Shown piece after piece: positions 15,923 through 24,171 of a DNA stretch of 64,000 nucleotides. The stretch covers positions 1 to 64,000 of the forward strand of contig JAJFFH010000058.1 of NCBI GenBank assembly GCA_021776735.1, read 5' to 3'. Each line of letters starts with the position of its first letter. Position 1 is the first letter of the stretch. The notes under the pieces are model-generated. The model searched no databases. It saw nothing but the letters and a program-made list of their open reading frames with translations, and had not been told where the DNA came from. The translations under genes were made by a program, and so were the position numbers. The DNA is from Planctomycetota bacterium (lineage in GTDB: Bacteria > Planctomycetota > PLA2).

Positions 15923-16566
15923 GGGAAAGTCCTCCTGCAAGCGCTACGCCGCGAAGCGCATCCGCCCGCAAGTCGTGTCTCCACAGTCATGTCTCCACAG
16001 AGGATAACGGTGATCACGAAACGCGGTTCGAACGTTCCCTGTACAACCCAACAGCACGAAGTGACGGCTGAGTGTCCTGGTGGTCGCATGAACACACGAG
16101 AGAGCGTACCGACGGCGATGTTGGCACTGCGGCCGCTTCTCATATCCCTTCTGTTCATCCTCTGTGGCCCTCTGTGGCCCTCCGTGTTTTGTCTCCGACC
16201 CCGATAGCACAGGGGCCACCCGAGCCGCGCGCCCCCGTTTCCACAGCAAGCGCTCTTTTGCCGCCTAAGATCGGCATGTCCTGCCGCGCCGGTGACTACC
16301 GATCGATTTCGCGCTGATCACACAACCACCCAGCTCGAAGGACAAGCGCTCTCCACGCGAAATCCACCGGTTGGTGCGCGCCGAGGATTGAACACGGAGG
16401 GCCACGGAGCACCACGGAGGAAGGGCCGGCCAGGCCCGTGAGGGTCCGTGGTGAACTTGTACGGGTTCGGGGGTCGGAGTCGGGATCGGGTTCGGACCGC
16501 GGACACGGGAGCAGCGGGAACTCACGGGTATCGCCGTCCGTCGGCTTCCCCGGAAAGTGTTTCGCG
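15923..16566. other. Gene-free spacer with several repeat motifs
   Basis: 644 bp with no convincing gene. It holds a block of the CTCTGTGGCCCTCTGTGGCC type at about 16159-16187 and an inverted relative (CACGGAGGGCCACGGAGCAC) at about 16393-16420. A one-mismatch copy of the 12-mer motif lies at 16108-16119. A G-rich stretch with repeated GGGTTCGG / GTCGGGATCGGG runs from about 16457 to 16492. The exact motif is at 16530. The left edge probably carries the promoter of the lipoprotein operon. Confidence 0.6.
16530..16541 (+). repeat. ATCGCCGTCCGT dispersed motif, intergenic
   Basis: Exact 12-mer followed by CGGCTT, 26 bp beyond the stop codon of the esterase-HEAT gene. Confidence 0.8.
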
Positions 16567-18663
16567 CTACTCCTTCACCGTACGCAGTGCGGATCGTGCG
16601 GCGCTCACGACCGTTCGGTCCTTCGGGAAGTTGCTCAGAGCCGACACCGGGCCGCGGATCTTTACGACGGTTGCATCGGCGGCCCCGGCGCCGCGCTTGA
16701 CAATGCGCTCCAGGGCGGTCGTGACTTCGCTGCCACCGAGGCGGCCTGCGGCTTCGCACGCGGCGCTCGCCAGGGCGTGGAGCGGCGGCAATGGGCGCTG
16801 GTTTTCGATGTCGAACACCACTTCGGTGTCGGATAGGAGCACGCCGACGAGCACGGACTTCGCGATCACCGCGCCGCCGTGGTCGGGCTTGAAGCGGCCG
16901 ACAAGTCGGCACGCGCGAGCGAGCGTCGGGAGGATCGTGATCCAGTCGCTGTGGTGCAGGCGCTTGCCCGAACGGCGCTTCGCGAAATAGTCTGCGCGCT
17001 TCTTCAGGAACTTCAGCAGCGGCGGGCCGGCGGACGCGTCATTGATCTCGTCGAGCGCGGCGAGCATCTCGAGCAGCGCGTCCGAATCGGTTTCAAACAG
17101 CAACGCGCGGCCGAGGTCACCCACCGCGTCCTTCGCGTGGCGCAGCCCGAGCACGCGCGCGGCATAGCGGCGCACATCCGGCCCGGTCTGCGCGTCGAGC
17201 ACGACCTTCGCAACACGCCGATTGGTCTTGTCATCCCGACACGCCACGAGCTTCTTGACCGACGCCTCCGCGACGCCGCCACCGCGTTTGAGTTCCTTGA
17301 GCAGCGCGGAGAGCGACTGCGGTTTACCGCTGCTCGAGCCGCCGGCGATGTCTTCCAGCTTCGGGAGGTACTTTTTTTCGTCCCGCGACACCTTGCGTCG
17401 AAAGCTCGGTAACGGACGGACGGCGGTTTTGAAGCGGCCCGGGCCGCGCGCGAGCCGGCGCGGCGCAAAGAACGCGAAGATGTCTTTCACGACCTCGCGC
17501 GGAAACGTGTGACCGCGGCCGGGCAACTCGGTGTAGACAAAGTCGAGCTTCCGGTTGCCGAGCAGGTTGCGCATGTGGGGACGGACGCCGGCGACGACCG
17601 TGCGCGGGTCGTTGTCGGAATGGTAGACATAAAACGGGGTCTTGGTTTTCTCGAACTTCTTGATGCCGCGCACGCCGAACGACGCCGCCGGCGCGATCGC
17701 AGCCCATGTTTCCGGAAGCCGCGAGCCCTGCGCCCACGTGCCGCCGCCGCCCATCGAGTGGCCCACGAGGTAGATGCGGTTTTCGTCGATGTTGTAGAGC
17801 GCACACAGCTCTTCCAGCATGGCGTCGATCATGTCGTCGTTAACGCGCTGGCCCCACCCGGCGCGCAACGCGTTCGGACACGCGCAGATCCAGCCGCGCT
17901 CTTCGCAGTCGTTTTGGTAGAAGTTCATCGCCTGATGACCGGCGCCGACCACAAGTTTGCCGTCCGCGCCCCCGGCCCCCCCACCATGAAGTCCGATGAG
18001 TAACGGCGTCGCCACGAACGGATCGTAGTTCTTGGGCACGAGCAGCGTGTACTTGGCGTTCGGCAGAAGCTTGTCCGCCCGCATCGCGAGCGGCCGGTCC
18101 TTTTGGTAGCCCGTCGGCTGCGCTCGCGAACGCACCGCCCGCAGGAGCTCGGCCTTTGAGAACGGAAACGACTTGACGCGCTCGATGCGACGCCAGACCG
18201 CCAAACGTGCGGATGCCCCCCTCGCGGCCACGAACTCGCGCGCGAGCTTCAGGTAGTCCGCCCAACTCCCCTTCGGCGCCTTGCTCCCGAGTGCTTTCCT
18301 GGCGGCCGAATGCGCGGAATCAAACCGCAGAGCCGCCTCAAGCGCGAAGCGTCGCTCGCCCTTGAGCTTGTGCTTCCCGGCCCACTCCCCCAACTCAAAG
18401 CACGCGTCCGCACTCTCCGCCGCCGAAAGCCGCCGTTGAAACTCGAGATGCGGCAGAGGAAAGGTGCGCTTGATCTTTTTGACCGCGCTCTTGGGATAGG
18501 TATGCGTCCCCAACGTCATCCCGGGCAAGGTGGAGTTGAACTCGTTGACCCGAATGGACTCGCCATCCTCAAACGCCCGCCCGACGAGCTTCTTGCCCTT
18601 GACCCAGACGGTGTCGGCGGGAGCGAAGGTGGCGAGAAGAACGAGAACCAGGGATGCGCGCAC
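16567..18663 (-). CDS. Secreted esterase with C-terminal HEAT repeats
   Basis: 698 residues from GTG 18663. The signal peptide VRASLVLVLLATFAPAD is followed by a short N-terminal domain, then an alpha/beta-hydrolase. The hydrolase has LLIGLHGGGAGG (oxyanion region), the nucleophile motif GHSMGG with Ser at about residue 303, an Asp candidate in HSDNDPR and a His in ELPGRGHTFPRE. This resembles PHB-depolymerase/feruloyl-esterase type enzymes. The last 250 residues are helical repeats of HEAT type (KVVLDAQTGPDVRRYAARVLGL). TACAAT (18673-18678, minus strand) ends 9 nt before the GTG, and no ribosome-binding site is seen, so the message may be leaderless. A truncated copy of this promoter and 5' end lies at 19353-19512. 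Confidence 0.85.
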   Translation of the reverse strand: MRASLVLVLLATFAPADTVWVKGKKLVGRAFEDGESIRVNEFNSTLPGMTLGTHTYPKSAVKKIKRTFPLPHLEFQRRLSAAESADACFELGEWAGKHKLKGERRFALEAALRFDSAHSAARKALGSKAPKGSWADYLKLAREFVAARGASARLAVWRRIERVKSFPFSKAELLRAVRSRAQPTGYQKDRPLAMRADKLLPNAKYTLLVPKNYDPFVATPLLIGLHGGGAGGADGKLVVGAGHQAMNFYQNDCEERGWICACPNALRAGWGQRVNDDMIDAMLEELCALYNIDENRIYLVGHSMGGGGTWAQGSRLPETWAAIAPAASFGVRGIKKFEKTKTPFYVYHSDNDPRTVVAGVRPHMRNLLGNRKLDFVYTELPGRGHTFPREVVKDIFAFFAPRRLARGPGRFKTAVRPLPSFRRKVSRDEKKYLPKLEDIAGGSSSGKPQSLSALLKELKRGGGVAEASVKKLVACRDDKTNRRVAKVVLDAQTGPDVRRYAARVLGLRHAKDAVGDLGRALLFETDSDALLEMLAALDEINDASAGPPLLKFLKKRADYFAKRRSGKRLHHSDWITILPTLARACRLVGRFKPDHGGAVIAKSVLVGVLLSDTEVVFDIENQRPLPPLHALASAACEAAGRLGGSEVTTALERIVKRGAGAADATVVKIRGPVSALSNFPKDRTVVSAARSALRTVKE
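17968..17984 (+). repeat. C-run motif in the esterase gene
   Basis: GCCCCCGGCCCCCCC encodes a glycine-rich segment (GGGAGGADG) next to the hydrolase core. Confidence 0.5.
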
Positions 18664-18672
18664 GATGCGTGG

Positions 18673-18678
18673 ATTGTA
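18673..18678 (-). promoter_or_regulatory. Candidate -10 element of the esterase gene
   Basis: TACAAT 9 nt upstream of GTG 18663. It is kept in the decayed copy near 19441, where the spacing to GTG is 10 nt. Confidence 0.45.
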
Positions 18679-18792
18679 AGGGCACCGGGGCCAGTCATTC
18701 GATGCCGTCGTGCCGGGAGGCGCAAGGGGGGTACGATACGAGCGCAGGTGATCCGCGAAGCGCGTCCTAGGGCACAAGAGAATGGCCTAGTC

Positions 18793-19077
18793 ATGAACGT
18801 CGAACATTTTGAATATCTTTGGAAGGGTCCCGACGCCGCCGGTGCGTTACTCCTTGTCCGACCGTTGCCCGGCCAGACGAGCCCGCAGTACGCCATCGGG
18901 GACCTTCGAGACGGGACTCTCTTGTTCATCGAGATCGACGAGATCGGAAACGCCGTCGAAGCGCTGATGCTGCAGCACGGCGTACCGATCTTGTCCGCCG
19001 AAGAGTTCCCCCCCCTGGCGCACTCCCCGAAATCGAGTCCGGGTCGAGCTTCAGGCCCCCAAGGTCAGGAGACGAAG
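18793..19077 (+). CDS. Small unknown protein, truncated by IS remnant
   Basis: An open frame from ATG 18793 (MNVEHFEYLWKGPDAAGALL...). Some 85-95 residues precede the IS3 orfA remnant. The segment YAIGDLRDGTLLFIEIDEIGNAVEALMLQHGVPIL looks like real coding sequence, with a mixed alpha/beta pattern. The frame then runs without a stop into orfA, so the original C-terminus seems to have been lost by the insertion. No family is recognised. It is the left edge of an accessory island whose base composition is less GC-rich than its neighbours. Confidence 0.4.
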
Positions 19078-19363
19078 ATGAAAAAGCACACGACCGATCG
19101 GATCATCCGGAAACTGAGTGAGGCGGAGGCGCTGAGCAGCGAAGGCCAGGGAACCGCGGCGATTTGCCAGTGCTGGAGATCAGCGCCCGAACGTACTACC
19201 GCTGGAACTCGCGGTACGGACGGCTGGACAAAGACGAGAATCGGCGGCTGAAGAAGCTGGTCGCCGACCAGGTGCTCGATCTCCAGATTTCTGAAGGAGG
19301 TCACCAATGGAAAATGGCAGGCCCGGCTCGCGAGCCTGAAGCAGTCCGCTTCGTGCGCTTGAT
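19078..19363 (+). pseudogene. IS3-family OrfA transposase remnant with two frameshifts
   Basis: ATG 19078 follows AGGAG. The translation starts MKKHTTDRIIRKLSEAEA, then a one-base loss near 19170 moves the reading to the frame giving LEISARTYYRWNSRYGRLDK and ENRRLKKLVADQVLDLQI. An extra T near 19286 then shifts to LKEVTNGKWQARLASLKQSA and a stop near 19363. This is the helix-turn-helix plus leucine-zipper OrfA of IS3-type elements, including the TYYRW motif. No OrfB (DDE integrase) follows, so the element is dead and truncated. A possible terminal fragment (TGTCCGACATTTCTGTCAAC) lies near 19664, but I cannot show it belongs to the same element. Confidence 0.8.
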
Positions 19364-19512
19364 CTTTTTGACCGCGCTCTTGTCGGCGGGAGCGAAGCAG
19401 ACAAGAAGAACAAGAAACAGGAATGCGCGCACGATGCGTGAGATTGTAGGGGGGCTGGGACCGGTCATTCGATGCCGTCGCGCCGAGACGCGCGAGTTGG
19501 GTACAATTCGGA
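19353..19512 (-). pseudogene. Truncated copy of the esterase gene 5' end and promoter
   Basis: This stretch matches 18464-18493 over 30 identical bases, then 18612-18735 at high similarity, with about 118 bp of the original missing in between. The GTG start (19432), signal peptide (RAFLFLVLLVCFAPAD) and TACAAT hexamer are kept. Reading continues KSAVKKIKRT and ends after about 40 codons. It is a non-functional partial duplication joined to the 3' end of the IS remnant. Confidence 0.8.
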
Positions 19513-19723
19513 GACCGGAAGGCTAGCGCCATGGAGCGCGTGGAGGCTGCCTCGTACGGTTGCTCGCCTCCGTGAAGACCATTCGCCCGAAGGGACCACA
19601 CGTGGACGACTTGAACTGGCCGATATCCTTCTCTAGGACGTATATGAACATGACCATGGATGGTGTCCGACATTTCTGTCAACATGTACCTCTTGTGGCT
19701 GCTGTAAGTGCCGTGCCGACAAG

Positions 19724-20548
19724 ATGATGGGTCAAGCTAGCCCGCTCCCCGTGTTCGAGTCTCCCCCTGTCATCGAGACCGTACTCGGCGTCGAGTTCGT
19801 CCCGCTTTCAGGATGGGATGTCCCGGCGATGGGCCTCTACTGGGGTGAAATCAAGGACCAGTTCCCGGTCAGTGCCGTGCGCCACACGCTGGCCAGCAGG
19901 CAGGAGGAGTTTGATCAACGATCAACCTTCGGCAGGGAAGCGTCACTGTTGCTGAGTCAGCGCCCAGACTCCCGCCTCTGGTTCATGGACGAGGAGCAAA
20001 CCCGCCTGATTCAAACTCAGCGCGACCGGTTCGTGCAGAACTGGAAAAAAGCGGACAAGAACGCGAGTGAGTATCCCCGATACCAGGTGCTCATCGACGA
20101 GTTCCAGCGTCGCTGGGAGCACCTGCTGGACTTCATGAAGAGGCATGAGATCGGCACACCGGAGGTGCGGCAGTGCGAGGTCACGTAGGTCAATCACATT
20201 GACCAAGGGACAGGCTGGAAAGAGATCGGGGATCTGAGCCGCGTGTTCAGGTACTTGGCCGGTGCTCCTGGTACCTCGTTCTTGCCGGAACCAGAGTACG
20301 CACGGTTCAACGTCCATTTCCGGCTGCCCGCCGAGCGTGGACGCCTCCGGGCGGAGGTCGTCCCGGTACTGGGGGATGGCGACAGCAAGCCCACGATGCA
20401 GTTCCGACTTATCGCCAAGGGTCGCCCTGAGGGTTCCTCGCTGGTGGACATCAGGGAATGGATGGATCTTGCCCACGAATGGGTGGTCCGAGGCTTCACT
20501 GACATGACAACAGAACACGTTCACGCGATCTGGAAGAGGATCTCCTGA
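19724..20548 (+). pseudogene. TIGR04255-type protein, split by an in-frame amber codon
   Basis: Two open frames in the same phase (19724-20188 and 20189-20548) give one protein of about 274 residues when joined. The first half has the family features: FESPPVIETVLGVEFVPL at the N-terminus, LIQTQRDRFVQNWKK and YPRYQVLIDEFQRRW. It ends QCEVT, then TAG, then VNHIDQGTGW. In the family the corresponding string is CEVTYVNHI, so the stop replaces a conserved tyrosine (TAC to TAG). The second half ends GFTDMTTEHVHAIWKRIS, also typical. The family is known as sporadically distributed, function unknown. The next gene starts within the stop codon (TGATG), so the module was once a coupled operon. Confidence 0.8.
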
Positions 20549-21006
20549 TGGCCTTGCGCTCTGATGTTTTTTGCGGCAGCGCTTCCTCCACCGAACACGC
20601 GGACGATAGTCAGTGGAGCGCTGTAGCGGGGGTCTACTCAGTCGATTCCATGAACAACGACTGGCGGATGGAGATCCGACGCGTGCTTCGAGGATTCCAT
20701 GACCTGCCGGACGATTGGGACAGTTACGGCAGCTCGGCACCGAGGAGGAGTACCTTGGGTGTGGTCGCCGACTTTGTGAACAGCTTGAATCCAGAACGTA
20801 TCTCTCAGCCGTCCACAGCGCCGATCTCGGGCGGCGGAGTCCAGGTGTGCTGGGAGCGGGCACGCGTGCTAGACCTGCACTTCTTGGCCAACGGGCTCAT
20901 CGACGTGCACATCGAAGCGCCGGACGGTGAGCTACCAACCCTCAATCCCCATGCCAGGGGACTGAACACCTTGCTGTTCCTGGCCGATTGGGTTCACGAC
21001 AGCTGA
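20548..21006 (+). CDS. Partner protein of the TIGR04255-type module
   Basis: 152 residues, start ATG 20548 overlapping the previous stop. The segment LPDDWDSYGSSAPRRS and the following PISGGGVQVCWER resemble the second protein that commonly accompanies TIGR04255 genes (Asp-Trp-Asp-Ser-Tyr-Gly signature). It appears intact. Alternative starts at the MNNDW or MEIRR methionines are possible, because the first 30 residues look less conserved. Function is unknown. Since the first gene of the module is broken, this one may be unselected. Confidence 0.65.
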   Translation: MALRSDVFCGSASSTEHADDSQWSAVAGVYSVDSMNNDWRMEIRRVLRGFHDLPDDWDSYGSSAPRRSTLGVVADFVNSLNPERISQPSTAPISGGGVQVCWERARVLDLHFLANGLIDVHIEAPDGELPTLNPHARGLNTLLFLADWVHDS

Positions 21007-21031
21007 CGTAGACAGCGGCACTGCGTTCTTC

Positions 21032-21390
21032 ATGGCTGTCGCAGGCGAGTTCTTCCAGAACCTCGACGATGACGAGATTGTCTGGCGCCGTATTCATCCC
21101 AGCCAGATCACCGCGAGGCCACCGTCGCGTCCGGCGTCCGGTGCATTTCGGGATACGCGAGACGAATTGAGCGTCCACGTTGCGAGCGAAACATCGATAG
21201 ACCGCCTCTCGCAGAACTACCCTCAACACAGTATCGTTGCGCTTCGCGTTGGGGATTTGCGCAGCGTGGGACTGGGAGGTCAGGCGCGATCCGACTGAAG
21301 GTGACCCCGCGCACGCCTTGGCCATCGGAAAGGTAACGACCGGGAAAGCTCGTCAGTTGGCGCGACTCGCCTCGTGGGTCCGGCGGGCAT
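21032..21390 (+). pseudogene. Third protein of the TIGR04255-type module, frameshifted
   Basis: The open frame from ATG 21032 reads VWRRIHPSQI, RPSSGAF-like and DELSVHV segments and ends early at a TGA (21296). One extra G in the GGG at 21274-21276 explains this. Reading on in the other frame gives VRRDPTEGDPAHALAIGKVT and LARLASWVRRA with a stop at 21388-21390. The rebuilt protein of about 118 residues fits the third member of the module, which usually ends with a Pro-x-His-Ala-x-x-x-Gly segment. So two of three module genes carry single inactivating lesions. The tail overlaps the convergent small gene by 38 bp. Confidence 0.75.
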
Positions 21391-21583
21391 GAGGGAAGAT
21401 CGTTCTGGTCGCACCCGGATCAACATCGGAGATGTCAACAGGGCGCCCACGATCGGGTCGGCGCAGCAACTCGAGGGCGACCGGTGAGTCCTGCCGGTTC
21501 AATTCCCTTCGTCGCCGTTCGAGGTACTCGGCGAGCTTGAAACCCTCGGAGATGCATCTCTCGTCGTCTCCCATGCGCGACAT
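21353..21583 (-). CDS. Small unknown protein coupled to the WD40 gene
   Basis: 76 residues. Its ATG at 21583 overlaps the stop codon of the WD40 lipoprotein gene (TGATG), which favours translation. The N-terminal half (GFKLAEYLERRRRELN) looks like a charged helix. The C-terminal half is encoded in part by a 29-bp segment (21436-21464) identical to pyrE sequence at 23853-23881 but read in another frame, so the present C-terminus may be recombination debris. No family is recognised. Confidence 0.4.
   Translation of the reverse strand: MSRMGDDERCISEGFKLAEYLERRRRELNRQDSPVALELLRRPDRGRPVDISDVDPGATRTIFPHARRTHEASRAN
21436..21464. repeat. 29-bp exact direct repeat, copy 1
   Basis: Begins CAACAGGGCGCCCACGATCG and is identical to 23853-23881 inside pyrE. 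The two copies flank the WD40 lipoprotein gene. Sequence on either side of the copies does not match. Confidence 0.85.
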
Positions 21584-23364
21584 CACTCTCGGATCGCGTA
21601 CGCGACGATCTCGGTATGGGTTGCGATCCAGATCCGGTCGCTGGCGACCGCAAGATCCGTCGCGTCTGGCAACGACATCGTGTAGTGATGCGCGAGGGGC
21701 GCGGTACTCCACAGCCGGACTACTCCCGCTCGCGGGTCGCGTGAAACGAGCCACTTGCCCGTGGCATTGAACACGATCTGGCGAATCTGCCCCTCGATCT
21801 GGATCCGTTTGGGCGAGGTCGTGGCTTTCAAGGCGTTGTACAGGACGATCGCATCGCCCTCCGCGGCCGCGAGCCGTTCGCCACCCGCATCGACGCCGAA
21901 GGCGGACGTGTAGTTGATCTCGCGCGCCAAATGCCCTTGTGCCTCGAGCGACGGAATCGCGAGCGCTACGGTCCCCATGATGCTCTGGGCATAGCAGTAC
22001 TTCGGGCCGATGGCGATGCCGTCCCCCGCGATCTTCGTTCGCCCGACTTCCTGGGAGCGTTCGACATCCCACGCGACCATGTGTTCGTCGCCACGGGAGA
22101 ACACGAACTTGCCGCCGCGACTCCACGCTACTGCCTCTGCCGACTCGCCGTTTGCCAGCGCGCTACTCTCGCCACTCTCTACGTTCCAGATCCGGACCGT
22201 CTGGTCCCAGCTTCCGGAGGCGAGCAGTTTTCCGTCGGGCGAGAACCGCACCGAGTTGACCAGAGCCGTGTGGCCCTCCAGGACGCGGACCAGCGTTTGG
22301 TTGGCCGTCCTTCGGAGCGCGATGGCTCCGCCCTCCCCCGCGATGGCCAGAAGCGTACCGTCGGGCCGGACCGCGAGGGAGGAGGGATCCCGGGGGAGAT
22401 CGAGGGACCAGCGTAGCCGGCCGTCGGCGCTCCGCACGGCGGCGGGGGCGTGGGAGCCGTTGCCGATGATCAGCGTGGCGTTGGCGAGCGCGAACGAAGC
22501 CGGAGCCACGAAATCACGTTCCCAGCGCTTCTTTCCGGAGCGCGTCCAAGCGATGACGTTGGGCGAGTACACGATCTCCACGGATGTCGTCTTGGTGACC
22601 AAGCAGTCGCCATCGAGGCTCAACAGTTCGACCGGCGTCGCGTGCGCCCGCCACGACCCGACGGGTTTCCCGTCCGGGAGGGCGTAGGTCCGAACGAAGC
22701 CGTCCTCGCAGCCGACGGCGAGCCAATCACGCTTCGCGTTCCACATTCCGCAACGAGCCCCGCGAATCCGGATGCTGATCGGACGCTCGCCATGGATCCG
22801 TGCACCCTGAGCGTCGATCGCCAGGACGTTGCGGTCGGCCAGGTGGAGCGACCGAACGGGGGAGCCTCGACCGGGCCACGCGCCGATCCGTTTTCGTTCC
22901 GCGATAGACCAAAGCTCGCACGCTCCGGACTTCGAGCCGACGGCCAGGAGTCGGCCGTCCGGGGAGATAGCGACGACGACGCCGTTTCTCGCCGTGGTCA
23001 GGACGGCCGGCGTTCCCTTGCGGCCGAGAACCGTAACTCCGTCGGTTGTTGCGATCGCGCACCGATCGACCGACGCCGCCAGCGAGACGCCCGCCTCGAC
23101 CCGTCCCAGCGGGGCCGGATCGAGCGCCCCGGCCTTTGCGTTCCAGCGGTTGACGACGCCTCCGGAATCCAGCGTGTGAGCCCAGGGGCTGCCGGGCGCG
23201 GTCGCCACATGAACGATTTGACCCGCGGCGCCGGGAGCAGAGGGCCAGGATGCAACACGTTCGAGCGAACCCGTTGGTCGCGGAGGGTCCGCATTCGGCG
23301 CCGTGCCGTCACTGCACCCGATTGCAGTCAGCCCTAGAAGCAAGGGGCGAACTCGTTGCCACAC
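21583..23364 (-). CDS. WD40-repeat lipoprotein
   Basis: 593 residues from GTG 23364. The N-terminus VWQRVRPLLLGLTAIGCSDG is a lipoprotein-type signal with Cys at about residue 17. The body is a beta-propeller of WD40 type. The clearest repeat is EGHTALVNSVRFSPDGKLLA followed by SGSWDQTVRIWNVESGE, and weaker ones include VVVAISPDGRLLAVGSKSG and FNATGKWLVSRDP. It probably serves as an outer-surface or periplasmic protein-binding platform. TACGAT ends 7 nt before the GTG. It is followed, with a one-base overlap, by the small gene at 21353. Confidence 0.85.
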   Translation of the reverse strand: MWQRVRPLLLGLTAIGCSDGTAPNADPPRPTGSLERVASWPSAPGAAGQIVHVATAPGSPWAHTLDSGGVVNRWNAKAGALDPAPLGRVEAGVSLAASVDRCAIATTDGVTVLGRKGTPAVLTTARNGVVVAISPDGRLLAVGSKSGACELWSIAERKRIGAWPGRGSPVRSLHLADRNVLAIDAQGARIHGERPISIRIRGARCGMWNAKRDWLAVGCEDGFVRTYALPDGKPVGSWRAHATPVELLSLDGDCLVTKTTSVEIVYSPNVIAWTRSGKKRWERDFVAPASFALANATLIIGNGSHAPAAVRSADGRLRWSLDLPRDPSSLAVRPDGTLLAIAGEGGAIALRRTANQTLVRVLEGHTALVNSVRFSPDGKLLASGSWDQTVRIWNVESGESSALANGESAEAVAWSRGGKFVFSRGDEHMVAWDVERSQEVGRTKIAGDGIAIGPKYCYAQSIMGTVALAIPSLEAQGHLAREINYTSAFGVDAGGERLAAAEGDAIVLYNALKATTSPKRIQIEGQIRQIVFNATGKWLVSRDPRAGVVRLWSTAPLAHHYTMSLPDATDLAVASDRIWIATHTEIVAYAIRE

Positions 23365-23543
23365 TCGCGCTATCGTACTTGTTGAACGCTCGTTCGGCCG
23401 CAACGGGCGGAGGCCTCCCCCTGCTTCGCGTGTCCACGAACTCGGCGGCAAGCCGGGCGGGCCGATAGCCTCCTCCGTGACCGGAGGAACGCGACACGAT
23501 CGGTTCTGCCGGCTCCGGATTTGACGCGAGTGCGCCAGGCCGG

Positions 23544-24092
23544 TCAGTCCCGCAGGTCGGCCAACGTCAGCAACGACTCCATCGGGATGCCTTCGGCGGC
23601 GAAGGTTTCCTTCGCGCCCGCGCCTCGGTCTACGATTGAAAAGGCGGCGACGACTTCCGCGTTCCATTCTTTTTGGACCAGCTTGGCGGCTTTCAGGGTG
23701 GAGCCGCCGGTTGTGAAGGTGTCTTCGATCATCACGACTCTCGGGCGGTCATTCGGCTTCGGGCCTTCTACGCTTTTCTTGGTGCCGTGGCCCTTGGGTT
23801 CCTTGCGGACCAGGAATCCTGCCAGGTCGATGCCCTTTTGTCCGGCCAGGTGCAACAGGGCGCCCACGATCGGGTCGGCGCCCAGGGTCATGCCGCCGAC
23901 CGCGTCGATTTTTAGCGGGGCGATACGTTCCCATAACAGTTCGGCGGCCGCGGCGGCGCCTCTCGATGACAGCGTGAACAGCCGGCCATCGACGTAAACG
24001 TCCGACTTCGCGCCGCTTGAAAGCGTAAACTCGCCGAACTGGACCGCCCGTTCCTTCAGCAGAATCTTGAGTCGTTCGTAGCGCTCGTCCAT
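23544..24092 (-). CDS. pyrE: Orotate phosphoribosyltransferase
   Basis: 182 residues, ATG at 24092. PyrE joins orotate to PRPP in pyrimidine synthesis. The phosphoribosyltransferase signature VVMIEDTFTTGGSTLKA (about residues 121-137) binds PRPP. FTLSSGAKSDVYVDGR near the N-terminus and GADPIVGALLHLAG are also typical. The length is close to the usual 180-215. It is divergent from the sigma-factor fusion gene, with 79 bp between the starts. A 29-bp segment of the gene is repeated at 21436-21464. Confidence 0.92.
   Translation of the reverse strand: MDERYERLKILLKERAVQFGEFTLSSGAKSDVYVDGRLFTLSSRGAAAAAELLWERIAPLKIDAVGGMTLGADPIVGALLHLAGQKGIDLAGFLVRKEPKGHGTKKSVEGPKPNDRPRVVMIEDTFTTGGSTLKAAKLVQKEWNAEVVAAFSIVDRGAGAKETFAAEGIPMESLLTLADLRD
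23853..23881. repeat. 29-bp exact direct repeat, copy 2
   Basis: Identical to 21436-21464. Here it encodes the conserved DPIVGALL region of PyrE, so this is probably the source copy. Confidence 0.85.
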
Positions 24093-24171
24093 GACGCCAG
24101 CGTAACGCATGGCCCATGGCCGGTCGCAAACTGAAGCGACCGCGAAGAAAACCGGAGCGGGCGGGAACAAC

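Noticed and set aside
19649..19690. TGTCCGACATTTCTGTCAAC as an insertion-sequence end
   Set aside because: It looks like a terminal repeat but no partner end or target duplication could be found within the window, so it is not annotated as a mobile element.
20186..20188. Amber codon as a pyrrolysine site
   Set aside because: No PylRS, tRNA-Pyl or known Pyl-protein family here; the island is already decaying, so a nonsense mutation is simpler.
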